DNA from: Acidimicrobiales bacterium
Lineage (GTDB): Bacteria; Actinomycetota; Acidimicrobiia; Acidimicrobiales; Acidimicrobilacustridaceae
Assembly (NCBI GenBank): GCA_023261915.1
Contig: JALRFT010000291.1
Coordinates: 1 to 15,704, forward strand
Direction: 5' to 3'
DNA: 15,704 nt
The notes under the pieces were generated by a model. That model had not been told where the DNA came from and ran no database searches. It was given only the letters and a program-made list of their open reading frames with translations. Made by a program: the position numbers and the translations under genes. This document shows positions 1 to 7,555 of the stretch, in pieces (within the stretch, counting starts at the first letter, position 1; each line of letters opens with the position of its first letter).

Positions 1-1
1 T

Positions 2-484
2 ATCAGCGGGCTCATGACGCCACTGACCGAACTTTCTCAGGCCGACTGGGATCACATGCTGGCTGTGAACCTGACGGGGGTGTTCCTGTGCTGCAAGCAC
101 GAGCTGCGCCACATGGCCCCAGCTGGACACGGCGCCATCGTGAACACCTCCTCGGGGGCGGGCATGGTGGGCGTGGCCGGTCTCGGCCACTACGCCGCCG
201 CCAAACATGGGGTGTTGGGCCTGACCAAGAGCGCCGCCATCGAACATGCCCGCAGCGGTGTGCGGGTCAACGCCATCTGTCCCGGCACCACCGACACTCC
301 GATGATCCGCAGCTTCCTTGACGCCAATCCCGGCGCTGCGAAATTCGTCGTGAACAGCGTGGGTCGCGGCTCACTAGGCCAACCTGATGAAGTCGCCCAG
401 GCGGCAGTGTGGCTGTGTAGTGATCGGGCCTCGTTCGTCAACGGTGAATCTCTGGTGGTCGACGGGGCCACCGTGTGCCGGTAG
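2..484 (+). CDS. Short-chain dehydrogenase/reductase (SDR), 5' end cut by window
   Basis: This is the last 160 residues of a classical SDR, an NAD(P)-dependent alcohol/ketone oxidoreductase. The reading frame is open from the window edge, and the first residues (ISGL) fit the stretch just after the SDR NAG motif, so the Rossmann nucleotide-binding start lies outside the window and the internal ATG at 14 is not the start. Visible landmarks are the helix-4 Asn region (AVNLTGVF), the catalytic Ser strand (VNTSSGAGMVG) and the YAAAK catalytic motif, with Tyr at 191-193 and Lys at 203-205. The PG-x-TDTPM segment and the C-terminal VDGATVCR tail are also present. The next gene starts 8 nt downstream, so the two are probably cotranscribed. 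Given the neighbours, a hydroxyacyl-CoA or hydroxysteroid substrate is plausible, but the fold alone does not define the substrate. The SDR assignment is secure; the substrate is inference. Confidence 0.9.
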   Translation: MSGLMTPLTELSQADWDHMLAVNLTGVFLCCKHELRHMAPAGHGAIVNTSSGAGMVGVAGLGHYAAAKHGVLGLTKSAAIEHARSGVRVNAICPGTTDTPMIRSFLDANPGAAKFVVNSVGRGSLGQPDEVAQAAVWLCSDRASFVNGESLVVDGATVCR

Positions 485-492
485 GGAGAGCA

Positions 493-1212
493 ATGAGCGA
501 CCGGGTGTACCTCCACGAAACCATTGACATCATCGGGGCGAACCGCGCCGCCTACAACCACCACATGACAGCGAACTTCGGCCGTGTCGCCCGTGAGGAG
601 CGTGGCCTGTTGTGCATGGGGGTGTTCTCCACGGTCGGGTCCACGGAGCGTTGGCCCCAGACAATGAACCTCTGGGAGTTCACCGGAAGTTGGGACGGCG
701 TGGCAGCCAACTTCCGACACGAATTCTCCCGACCCCAGCACCAAGATGCCAGTCTCGAGCCCTGGTGGGCCGAAGCGGCCAGCTACCGCAGCGGTGGGTA
801 CGACCGGCTCCTCGTCGCTGCCGACCACTCCCCCACGCTCGCCGAACTGCTCGCCAACCCTCAACCCGCCGAATGTCACTACCACGAGCTCGTGGCGCTT
901 CGACCCGGTGCCGCCCCCGAGTTCCTCACTGCCGTCGCCGAACACCGCCGAGCCCTCGCCACCGAGTTCGGTTGGTCGACGCTGGGGGCGTGGCGCACGG
1001 CGTTGGTCGACGACTCCGAGGCGATCCTCGTGTGGTCCCTACCCACGTGGGAGCACTGGGCCCGGTGGGAACAAGCGCAGGCTCCTGGCGACCGCCGTCA
1101 CCCCGGCGTGGCGGCGTGGCGCAACCAGACCAAGGACCTCGTCGTTGACTGGCGATCGAAATTGCTGGTCGCCTACGAACTCAGCCCCGTCGTCACCGGG
1201 CAGATGCTCTAG
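493..1212 (+). CDS. Duplicated NIPSNAP-like (dimeric alpha/beta barrel) protein, function unknown
   Basis: This 239-residue protein has no recognised enzymatic motif. The ATG at 493 is preferred over the in-frame GTG at 475 because GGGAG (485-489) lies a few bases before it and the GTG falls inside the SDR gene. The protein reads as two similar halves. Residues 5-105 begin VYLHETIDIIGANRAAY and later show GVFSTVGSTE...LWEF...W. Residues 128-232 begin CHYHELVALRPGAAPEF and later show GAWRTALVDDSE...LVWSLPTWEHW. This looks like a tandem ferredoxin-like fold of the NIPSNAP/ABM type, Trp- and His-rich with no signal peptide or membrane segment. From memory it resembles the uncharacterised mycobacterial protein Rv3519, which lies close to echA19 and the Rv3520c LLM gene in that genome. 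A role in handling sterol side-chain intermediates is inferred from context only. It converges on the racemase gene with a 15-nt gap. Confidence 0.8.
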   Translation: MSDRVYLHETIDIIGANRAAYNHHMTANFGRVAREERGLLCMGVFSTVGSTERWPQTMNLWEFTGSWDGVAANFRHEFSRPQHQDASLEPWWAEAASYRSGGYDRLLVAADHSPTLAELLANPQPAECHYHELVALRPGAAPEFLTAVAEHRRALATEFGWSTLGAWRTALVDDSEAILVWSLPTWEHWARWEQAQAPGDRRHPGVAAWRNQTKDLVVDWRSKLLVAYELSPVVTGQML

Positions 1213-1227
1213 GCGGTCGCGGCGCCT

Positions 1228-2349
1228 TCACGACCACGAGTCGAGGACATCGGCGAGCGGAGTGGCCCCCGGATGCACCGGTGCGCCTGCCGCCCCCGGT
1301 GTCCGATCGAAACGGGGGGCCGGGCCCCACTGGGGAACGCCGTCAACATCGATGATCGTCTCACGGTCAGTGAGGTGGACGTCGGCGACCGCCTCGTGGG
1401 CGTCGAGGACCGGGGTCACACAGGCGTCGGTGCCGGCGAAGCGCTCAACCCAGTGGGCCCGGGGGGCGGACGCGAACACCGAGGCCAGACGGACCCGCCA
1501 CGACGGCCAGCCGGAGCGGTCCCACTGCGGCGGATCGTCCTCGAGATCGAGCACACCAAGGAGTGACGCGTAGAACTGCGGTTCGATGGCGCCAACCGCC
1601 ATCCACCGGTCATCGGCTGTTCGGTAGGTGGCGTAGAAGTGGGCCCCACCGTCGAGCAGATTCGTGCCACGCGGACCCCACGCACCAGACACCACGGCGT
1701 GCAGGAAGGGTCCGGCGATGGCTGCCAGCCCATCGACCATGGCCACGTCGATCACCTGACCGCGACCGCTCGTTCCCCGCTCAGCCAACGCGGCCGACAC
1801 GCCGAGAGCGAGCAGCATCCCCCCTCCGGCAAAATCAGCCAACAAATTCAGCGGCACGGTCGGGGGCTGGTCAGGGTCGGGGCCGAGCATGGACAACACC
1901 CCGCTGACGGCGAGGTAGTTGATGTCATGGCCCACCTGTTGGGCGTAGGGCCCGTCCTGTCCCCAACCGGTGAGGCGGGCGTAGACGAGTTGCGGGTTGC
2001 GCCCGCAGACCACCTCGGGTCCGACCCCGAGCCGCTCACACACCCCCGGCCGGAACGGGTCGACGAGGACGTCGGCACGATCGCAGAGTTCGAGGACCGT
2101 GGCTGCTCCACCATCGGTCTTGAGGTCGATGGTCACGGACCGCTTCCCCCGACTGAGGGGATTCGTCGCCCGGCGGGACGGATCGATACCGCTGGTCTGC
2201 GCCGGCGAGGCCACGGTGACCACGTCGCAGCCGAGATCGGCGAGCAGCGCGCATCCGTGGGGCCCGGGACCGATCCCCCCGAGTTCGACGACCCGCACCC
2301 CGGCGAGCGGTCCGCTGCGGGCGACGGGTGACCCGTCAGCGTCGGTCAC
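1228..2349 (-). CDS. mcr: Alpha-methylacyl-CoA racemase (CaiB/BaiF, CoA-transferase family III)
   Basis: This 373-residue protein matches the Mycobacterium tuberculosis MCR type of alpha-methylacyl-CoA racemase over its whole length. Landmarks are the N-terminal LAGVRVVELGGIGPGP, RLTGWGQDGPYAQQVGHD, and PLNLLADFAGG, then MVDG, NLLDGGAHFYATY and AVGAIEPQFYA. The catalytic residues of MCR (His126, Asp156, Glu241) correspond to His141, Asp172 and Glu256 here. The enzyme epimerises the 2-methyl centre of acyl-CoA thioesters. In sterol breakdown this is C25 of the 26-oyl-CoA, set up so that a stereospecific acyl-CoA dehydrogenase can act. The start is a GTG at 2349 whose bases overlap the TGA of the upstream ligase gene (GTGA), so translation is probably coupled. 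An extra N-terminal stretch of about 15 residues precedes the conserved domain. A plain CoA-transferase is the alternative, but the intact racemase triad argues against it. Confidence 0.9.
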   Translation of the reverse strand: MTDADGSPVARSGPLAGVRVVELGGIGPGPHGCALLADLGCDVVTVASPAQTSGIDPSRRATNPLSRGKRSVTIDLKTDGGAATVLELCDRADVLVDPFRPGVCERLGVGPEVVCGRNPQLVYARLTGWGQDGPYAQQVGHDINYLAVSGVLSMLGPDPDQPPTVPLNLLADFAGGGMLLALGVSAALAERGTSGRGQVIDVAMVDGLAAIAGPFLHAVVSGAWGPRGTNLLDGGAHFYATYRTADDRWMAVGAIEPQFYASLLGVLDLEDDPPQWDRSGWPSWRVRLASVFASAPRAHWVERFAGTDACVTPVLDAHEAVADVHLTDRETIIDVDGVPQWGPAPRFDRTPGAAGAPVHPGATPLADVLDSWS

Positions 2350-3908
2350 CCGCCAAGTGCCTCAAGGGCGGTGGCCTTGGCCCAGCGGTAGTCGGGCTTG
2401 CCCGCCGGAGAGCGCACGATCTCATCGACGAGCACGAGATCCCGCGGCAACTTGTAGCCGGCAATGTGCTTGCGACAGTGGTCCTGCACATCGTCGAGCG
2501 CCGGTGTTGAGCCCGCACGGGCCTGGACCACGGCCACCACCCGCTCACCCCAGCGCTCATCGGGTACCCCCACGACGGTGGCATCGAACACGGCGGGGTG
2601 ACCCTTGAGGGCGTTCTCCACTTCCTCCGGGAACACCTTCTCCCCGCCGGTGTTGATCGACACCGAACCCCGCCCCAGCATCGTGATGGACCCGTCGGCC
2701 TCAATGGTGGCGAAGTCACCGGGAATGACGTAGCGGACGCCATCGGGCCCGGTCATGAACGTCGCCGCCGTCTTCTCCGGATCCTTGTGATAGCCGATGG
2801 GCACGTTCCCGAATCGGGCCAGACGTCCGATCTGACCCGAACCCGGCTCGATTGGACGCAGATCGTCGTCGAGCACCACGGCGTCACGCGCCGGTGTGAC
2901 CGTCGGGCCGCCCTTCATCGCCACCCCCCGCGACACCATCGCCACACCATTGGCGCCACCCTCCGACGAACCGATGGCGTCAGTGATGACGAGGTTCGGG
3001 AAGTAGTCCAACAGCGCGTCCTTGCAGGTCTGGGAGAACAACACCGCACTGGAGCTCACGGCGAACAGCGACGACAGGTCGTAGTCATCGGCGTGAGCAT
3101 CGAGTTCATCGAGTAGAGGTCGGGCCATGGCGTCACCGGTCATCATGATGAGGTTGACCCCTTCGTCGGCGACGGTGCGCCACGCCCCGGCAGCATCGAA
3201 TCGCTCCCGGAGGACGATGCGGTTCCCGAGGAAACTCTGCCCCATGACCGCCCACTGGCTCGCGCCGTGCATCAACGGTGGGAGCGGATGGATCGTAAGT
3301 GGGAACCCAGCGTTCCCCTTCGTCACGAAATCGGCGTCAGCTTCGAGTCGCTGGCCGCTGATGACATCGATGCCACCTCCGAGGGCGTACACCACGTCCT
3401 CATGGCGCCACACAACTCCCTTGGGCATCCCGGTGGTGCCCCCGGTGAACAGGATGTAGCGATCGTCGCCCGATCGTGGGGCGAAGTCTCGTTCGGGGCT
3501 CTGCGCGGCGAGGGCTGCTTCGAACTCGTCGCCGATGACGGTCATGGGCAGACCGGGGGCAACTTTGCTGGCACGCTCGACGAACTCGGGCTCCACCACG
3601 AGGTGAACGAGGTCGGCATTGTCGAACAGGTAGGCGAGTTCATCCTCGACGTAGCGGTAGTTGATGTTGATCCACACCGCCCGCAGCTTGAACACGGCGA
3701 ACAGGGTCTCCACCCACTCCGCCCGGTTGTAGGCGTAGATGCCGACGTGGTCCCCGGGGCCGACACCGGCAGCAGCGAGATGGTGGGCGAGTTGGTTGGC
3801 CCGGGCATCCACCTCGGCGAAGGTGCGCCGCACGCGTTCGTCCACGAGGTACTCCCGGTCACCCCAGGCGTCGACTGACTGTTCGAACAGGTCAGCGATG
3901 TTGAACAT
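2346..3908 (-). CDS. fadD19: FadD19-like steroid side-chain acyl-CoA ligase
   Basis: This 520-residue ANL-family acyl-CoA synthetase activates a carboxylate with ATP and CoA. The ATG at 3908 is chosen because GGGGGAG lies just upstream on the minus strand and the conserved FNIADLFEQ opening follows. An in-frame upstream start at 3974 has no such support. Motifs in order are the ATP-binding FTGGTTGMPKG (154-164), GSSEGG (313-318), IPGDFA with Asp398, GRGSVSINTGGEK (412-424) and the C-terminal adenylation lysine in SPAGKPDYRW (Lys504). The wording of NINYRYVEDELAYLFDN, TGDAMARPLLD and SINTGGEK...PEEVE matches FadD19 (Rv3515c) as I remember it. FadD19 is needed for C24-branched sterol side-chain degradation in Rhodococcus. 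The divergent neighbour is EchA19-like, the same pairing as in M. tuberculosis. A palindromic operator candidate lies 69-87 nt upstream of the start. The ligase assignment is very secure; the sterol substrate is strongly suggested. Confidence 0.92.
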   Translation of the reverse strand: MFNIADLFEQSVDAWGDREYLVDERVRRTFAEVDARANQLAHHLAAAGVGPGDHVGIYAYNRAEWVETLFAVFKLRAVWININYRYVEDELAYLFDNADLVHLVVEPEFVERASKVAPGLPMTVIGDEFEAALAAQSPERDFAPRSGDDRYILFTGGTTGMPKGVVWRHEDVVYALGGGIDVISGQRLEADADFVTKGNAGFPLTIHPLPPLMHGASQWAVMGQSFLGNRIVLRERFDAAGAWRTVADEGVNLIMMTGDAMARPLLDELDAHADDYDLSSLFAVSSSAVLFSQTCKDALLDYFPNLVITDAIGSSEGGANGVAMVSRGVAMKGGPTVTPARDAVVLDDDLRPIEPGSGQIGRLARFGNVPIGYHKDPEKTAATFMTGPDGVRYVIPGDFATIEADGSITMLGRGSVSINTGGEKVFPEEVENALKGHPAVFDATVVGVPDERWGERVVAVVQARAGSTPALDDVQDHCRKHIAGYKLPRDLVLVDEIVRSPAGKPDYRWAKATALEALGG

Positions 3909-3976
3909 GTCTCCCCCTACTGGTGTCGTGTCGGGCACCCGACCCGAGACGTTGCGCTGTGTCAGACTCACCACGA

Positions 3977-3995
3977 ATCTGACGAACCGTCAGAT
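3977..3995. promoter_or_regulatory. Palindromic operator candidate, site 1
   Basis: This is a perfect inverted repeat, ATCTGACG-AAC-CGTCAGAT, with 8-bp arms and a 3-bp centre. It lies between the divergent ligase and enoyl-CoA hydratase genes. The core CTGACG-N3-CGTCAG recurs at 8085-8099 and 14810-14824, each time in a divergent intergenic region. Its size and symmetry suit a homodimeric TetR-type repressor. No regulator gene is visible in the window. Confidence 0.8.
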
Positions 3996-4024
3996 GGTGA
4001 CCGACAGATACTAGGAGTGCAAAC

Positions 4025-4822
4025 GTGTCCGGGACTGAGGACCTCATCGTCGAGCGAACCGACCACATCCTCGTGGTCACCATGAACCGGCCCGAGGCCA
4101 AGAACGCGTTGAGCCCGGGGATGCTCGTCGGGATGGCTGACGCCTGGGCGGAGCTCAACAGCAACGACGACCTGCGCTGTGCGGTCATCACCGGTGCCGG
4201 AGGCTCATTCTGCACGGGCATGGACCTCAAAGCCCGGGCCGCCGGAGACGGACCCAACCCCTACGCCGAACGGTGGGCGGAGGATCCCGACCTGCATTGG
4301 AAGGGGCTGCTGCGCAGCGTCACGCTCAACAAGCCCCTCATTGCTGCCGTCGAGGGGTACGCCGTGGCGGGCGGTACCGAAATCCTCCAGGCCACCCACA
4401 TCCGGGTGGCGGCAGAGAGCGCAACGTTCGGACTGTTCGAGGCTCGACGCGGGCTATTCCCCGTCGGTGGTTCCACGGTGCGCCTCGCCCGTCAGGTGCC
4501 CTACACCCACGCCCTTGAAATGTTGCTCACGGCCCGGTCCTACTCGGCAGCAGAGGCCCTCGCCATGGGACTCATCGGGCATGTCGTGCCCGACGGCACG
4601 GCACTCGAAAAGGCCATGGAACTCGCCCGGCTGGTCGCCGCCAACGGCCCACTCGCCGTGGAGGCCATCCTGCGCAGTGTGCAAGAGACGCTGGCCATGA
4701 GCGAACAGGATGGTCTGGCCCGGGAGTTCGAGATCGGCTGGCCAATCTTCGCCACCGAGGACTCCAAGGAGGGCCCGAGGGCCTTTGCCGAGAAGCGGGA
4801 CCCCGTCTGGCAGCGGAAGTAG
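4025..4822 (+). CDS. echA19: EchA19-like enoyl-CoA hydratase
   Basis: This 265-residue crotonase-fold enzyme is expected to add water across the 2,3-double bond of a steroid side-chain enoyl-CoA. The GTG start at 4025 follows AGGAG at 4013-4017. The oxyanion-hole strand is SFCTGMDLKA (61-70). Both catalytic glutamates of hydratases are present: Glu119 in AGGTEILQA and Glu139 in FGLFEARRG. The signature VGGSTVRLARQVPY and the C-terminal SKEGPRAFAEKR follow. Whole-protein wording (VTMNRP, KPLIAAVEG, AGGTEILQ, GLIGHVVPDG, GPLAV.AILRS) matches mycobacterial EchA19 (Rv3516), which is also divergent from fadD19. The gene shares a 116-nt intergenic region and operator site 1 with the ligase. It converges on the Ltp3-like gene with only 14 nt between stops and no obvious terminator. 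Confidence 0.92.
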   Translation: MSGTEDLIVERTDHILVVTMNRPEAKNALSPGMLVGMADAWAELNSNDDLRCAVITGAGGSFCTGMDLKARAAGDGPNPYAERWAEDPDLHWKGLLRSVTLNKPLIAAVEGYAVAGGTEILQATHIRVAAESATFGLFEARRGLFPVGGSTVRLARQVPYTHALEMLLTARSYSAAEALAMGLIGHVVPDGTALEKAMELARLVAANGPLAVEAILRSVQETLAMSEQDGLAREFEIGWPIFATEDSKEGPRAFAEKRDPVWQRK

Positions 4823-4836
4823 GTCGGTTCCGGCGC

Positions 4837-6000
4837 TCAGGGCTTCTCGGCGCCGACCACCCACATGGCAAAGAACTGGGAGCCGCCGCCGTAGGCGTGA
4901 CCCACTGCGGTGCGGGCGCCGTCCACTTGGTGTTCACCGGCCGTGCCCATCACCTGCATGGCGGCCTCACCAAACCGGATCATGCCGCTGGCCCCGATGG
5001 GGTTCGAGGACAGGACGCCGCCCGAGGGGTTGATCGGCAGTGAACCACCTCGCAGGTCGGTGACACCGTCCTCAACGAGACGCCAACCTTCGTTGCGCCC
5101 GGCGAATCCGAGATTCTCGAGCCACATGGGCTCGAACCACGAGAACGGCACATAGATCTCAGCCACATCGACCTCACGGCGGGGGTCGGCTATCCCTGCC
5201 TTGCGCCAGAGATCGGCAGCACAATCCTGTCCGGCCTGTGGATTCACCTGGTTGCGACCGGCGAACATCGTTGGTTCCGATCGCATGGCGGTGGCACGGA
5301 TCCATGCCTTCGGACCGGGAAGCGAATCGGCGACATCCTCGGCGGCGATGACGAGTGCGGCCGCTCCATCACTTGACGGGCAGGTCTCCACGAAACGGAT
5401 GGGGTCCCACAACATGGGTGACTCCATGGCCGCCTCGAGCGTCCAGTCGGGTTCATGGAGGTGAGCAAAAGGATTGGCACAGGCGTTGGTGCGGTCCTTG
5501 ACCGCGACCATGGCGCCGATGTAGCCGGGAGCCTCGCTCCGACGGATGTAGGCCCGGACATGTGGAGCGAAGTAACCACCGGCGCCAGCGTGCACGGGCA
5601 TACCGAAAGGCACTGGCACCGACAACGCCCACATGGCGTTCCCGTCGCTCTGCTTTTCGAACGCCACGGTGAGCACCCGCTTGTGCACCCCCGACATGAC
5701 GTGCTGGGCGGCGACGATGGCCGTCGAGCCACCGACACTGCCCGCCGTGTGCACCCGGAACACCGGCTTGCCAGCTGCTGCAAGAGCTTCCGCCAACCAC
5801 AGCTCCGGCATCATCACGCCCTCGAGCATGTCGGGGGCTTTGCCGATGACGACGGCATCAATGTCGTCCATGGTCATGCCCGCATCCGCAAGCGCCCGAT
5901 CGGCAGCCTCCCGCACCAGACCGGCGATGGACACGTCTGCCCGGCAACTCGTGTGGTGGGTCTGGCCGACACCGACGACGGCACAACGCACGGCACCCAA
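4837..6000 (-). CDS. ltp3: Ltp3-like thiolase-superfamily protein, probable steroid side-chain aldolase subunit
   Basis: This 387-residue thiolase-fold protein of the SCP-x/lipid-transfer group is the likely catalytic subunit for retro-aldol cleavage of a beta-hydroxy steroid acyl-CoA. Shared landmarks with Ltp3 (Rv3523) include VVGKAPD-like VIGKAPDMLEG, VHTAGSVGGST, VHAGAGGYFAPHVRAYIRR, AMVAVKDR and FSWFEPMWLENLGFA. SNPIGASGMIRFGEAA and GHAYGGGSQFFAMWVV also match. The usual thiolase nucleophilic Cys is absent: the loop reads HTAGSVGG (84-91), which fits an aldolase rather than a thiolase. The start is uncertain. The best-placed candidate is TTG at 6000, six bases after GGAGGG; GTG at 6003 and GTG at 5991 are alternatives. 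The start region lies inside the upstream Ltp4-like frame, and a single base there looks altered (see findings). It is last in the DUF35-DUF35-Ltp4-Ltp3 unit. Confidence 0.9.
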   Translation of the reverse strand: MGAVRCAVVGVGQTHHTSCRADVSIAGLVREAADRALADAGMTMDDIDAVVIGKAPDMLEGVMMPELWLAEALAAAGKPVFRVHTAGSVGGSTAIVAAQHVMSGVHKRVLTVAFEKQSDGNAMWALSVPVPFGMPVHAGAGGYFAPHVRAYIRRSEAPGYIGAMVAVKDRTNACANPFAHLHEPDWTLEAAMESPMLWDPIRFVETCPSSDGAAALVIAAEDVADSLPGPKAWIRATAMRSEPTMFAGRNQVNPQAGQDCAADLWRKAGIADPRREVDVAEIYVPFSWFEPMWLENLGFAGRNEGWRLVEDGVTDLRGGSLPINPSGGVLSSNPIGASGMIRFGEAAMQVMGTAGEHQVDGARTAVGHAYGGGSQFFAMWVVGAEKP

Positions 6001-7052
6001 CACGCACCCTCCATGACACACACGAGGTTCTGTTGCAGACACGGACCCTGCGTGGCGTGGCCCAGCACACGATCGGCACTGCCATCAAGAATCGATTCGG
6101 CTGCCCGGGCGATACGGGCCAGTCCTGCGGCCATGAGCACGTTGGACACCAATGCACCGCCACTGGGGTTGATTCGGGTCGCACCAGCGTCGAGGCCGAG
6201 CGCCCGCGTCACAAGAAGTTCCTCGTGGGTGAACGGGGCATGGATCTCCGCCACGTCAATCCGGCCGGCACCCAGACCACATCGCGCCGCAGCCGCCACC
6301 GCCGACGGCACCCCGATGAGGTCACGTCCCCCGATGCGCTGGGCGTCGATGCGGTGGTCAATGGCACGAATCCATGCCGGACGGGCAGTGAGCGAGCGAG
6401 CAGCGTCATCGGCGGCGATCACCACCGCGGTCACACCATCACCCATCACCGGGATGTCGTGGTGTCGCAGCGGATCGCGCACCTTGTCCCCCGCCAGGAG
6501 GTCATCGACGCTCACCTCACCCGAGACGAGCGCCGCCGGGTTTCCCACGGCGTCTCGACGCGATCGGGCGGCCACTTCAGCCATGTCACGCTCGGTGATC
6601 ACTCCGGCGTCGAGGGCGACACGGGCCTGCAGGCCGGCGAGCGCGATCTGATCCGGTCCGAGTGGTGCTTCCACATAAGGGTCGAGCTGCAGTGCCATCA
6701 CCCGGAACATGTTGGCCACTGACGATTTGCCGTTGCCGAAGATGACGGCCGTGTCCGCCTCGCCGGTCTGGATCTTCAGCCATGCCTCATACAGCGCCCA
6801 CGCACCGTCCATCTCCACGTGGCTCTCCACGATCGGTGGCCATGCTCCGAGCGCATCGACGGCCGAGACGAAACTGAACGGTTGCCCTACGAGGTAGTCA
6901 CAACTTCCGTGACACCAGAAGTCGACCTGGCGCCGCTCGAGACCGGCCGCCACCAGAGCGGCATCGATGACCGGGATGAGAGTCTCGATCGGCGTCTCAG
7001 TCGTCGCTGCGACTGCGCTGTGCGCCGTGCTGACCACGGCAACCTCGCGCAT
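5874..7052 (-). CDS. ltp4: Ltp4-like thiolase-superfamily protein with readthrough tail
   Basis: This thiolase-fold protein is the probable partner of the Ltp3-like subunit in side-chain aldol cleavage. The ATG at 7052 shares its A with the TGA of the upstream DUF35 gene (TGATG). Landmarks are VAVVSTAHS at the start, FWCHGSCDYLVGQPFSFVSA, ESHVEMDGAWALYEAW and GNGKSS. These are followed by DGVTAVVIA, AEIHAPFTHEELL, RINPSGGALVSN and the normal thiolase ending GHATQGPCLQQNLVCVMEG. No nucleophilic Cys occurs in the expected loop (VEMDGAW). The conserved fold ends at about residue 349. The literal frame then continues 42 low-conservation residues (351-392, Cys- and Arg-rich) to a stop at 5874, overlapping the Ltp3-like gene by about 125 nt. 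Codon 351 is TGT; a TGA there would give a normal 350-residue protein. The overlong tail is therefore probably a mutation or sequence error. Confidence 0.88.
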   Translation of the reverse strand: MREVAVVSTAHSAVAATTETPIETLIPVIDAALVAAGLERRQVDFWCHGSCDYLVGQPFSFVSAVDALGAWPPIVESHVEMDGAWALYEAWLKIQTGEADTAVIFGNGKSSVANMFRVMALQLDPYVEAPLGPDQIALAGLQARVALDAGVITERDMAEVAARSRRDAVGNPAALVSGEVSVDDLLAGDKVRDPLRHHDIPVMGDGVTAVVIAADDAARSLTARPAWIRAIDHRIDAQRIGGRDLIGVPSAVAAAARCGLGAGRIDVAEIHAPFTHEELLVTRALGLDAGATRINPSGGALVSNVLMAAGLARIARAAESILDGSADRVLGHATQGPCLQQNLVCVMEGACWVPCVVPSSVSARPTTRVAGQTCPSPVWCGRLPIGRLRMRA

Positions 7053-7555
7053 CACAGTTGCCCTGCGTAGTCGCTGTAGTCCACGTCAGGCTCGCCCGAC
7101 GGACGGAAGTGCGTGATGTTCTCCATCGTCGGACCCCAGTTATCGCGTGGCGCCCAAACCGGTTCGACACGCATGCCCATGCGCACGTCGGCGGCATCGA
7201 CTTCCTGGAGCAGGTGCTGCATCCCAATATCAGCCCCATCGAGGAGGATTGTGGCCGCCACATAGGGAGGTGTGATCTTCTGGCCGAGGAAAGGCACGTT
7301 GACCACACAGAAGGTCGTGACGGTGCCGTTGGGACCGACCTCAACGTCGTCGTCACCCAACAACACGCCGCACATTGGGCAGTTGCCGTTGCGCGGCGGG
7401 AAGTAGACACGGGAACACGAGGGGCAACGCTTGCCCAGCAGCTTCCCCTCGAGCAGTCCATTGAGATACGCCGATGAGCGTGTCCCCGCCGACCACGCAT
7501 ACTCCACCCCGATGGGCGTGCGGATGCGCAGAACGTCCTCAGCCTCGTTGCTCAC
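7052..7555 (-). CDS. DUF35 OB-fold protein with zinc ribbon (aldolase partner)
   Basis: This 167-residue DUF35-family protein has an N-terminal helical/rubredoxin-like zinc ribbon followed by an OB fold. The four ligands are Cys44 and Cys47 (CPSC) and Cys59 and Cys62 (CPMC), with the family motif VYFPPR between them. The OB-fold strands run from about residue 72 (VGPNGTVTTFCVVNVPF) to 134, containing PYVAATILLDGAD and GMRVEPVW. DUF35 proteins pair with thiolase-fold partners in steroid aldolases (Ltp2-ChsH2), where they stabilise the complex and help form the CoA-binding tunnel. The GTG start at 7555 overlaps the TGA of the upstream DUF35 gene (GTGA), and its own TGA overlaps the Ltp4-like ATG, so the unit is translationally coupled. 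Which thiolase it binds is not visible from sequence. Confidence 0.88.
   Translation of the reverse strand: MSNEAEDVLRIRTPIGVEYAWSAGTRSSAYLNGLLEGKLLGKRCPSCSRVYFPPRNGNCPMCGVLLGDDDVEVGPNGTVTTFCVVNVPFLGQKITPPYVAATILLDGADIGMQHLLQEVDAADVRMGMRVEPVWAPRDNWGPTMENITHFRPSGEPDVDYSDYAGQL

Noticed and set aside
190..945. Long minus-strand open frame opposite the SDR and NIPSNAP-like genes
   Set aside because: It is antisense to two well-supported genes, its translation has no recognisable domain, and long shadow frames are expected at this GC content.
2323..2337. GACGGG-TGA-CCCGTC inverted repeat
   Set aside because: It has the same arm length and spacer as the operator, but different arm sequence, and lies within the first codons of the racemase gene; probably chance in GC-rich coding DNA.
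3909..3974. 22-residue N-terminal extension of the ligase from an upstream start
   Set aside because: It would run through the promoter region, lacks a ribosome site, and the conserved FadD19 start matches the ATG at 3908.
4832..4854. GGCGC...GCGCC repeat at the hydratase/Ltp3 convergent junction
   Set aside because: Only five pairs with a 13-nt loop, mostly inside the Ltp3 coding end, and no T-tract; not convincing as a terminator.
5455..6651. 398-codon plus-strand open frame opposite the Ltp3/Ltp4 genes
   Set aside because: Low-complexity Arg/Ser/Pro/His-rich translation with no motif; a shadow of the thiolase genes on the other strand.
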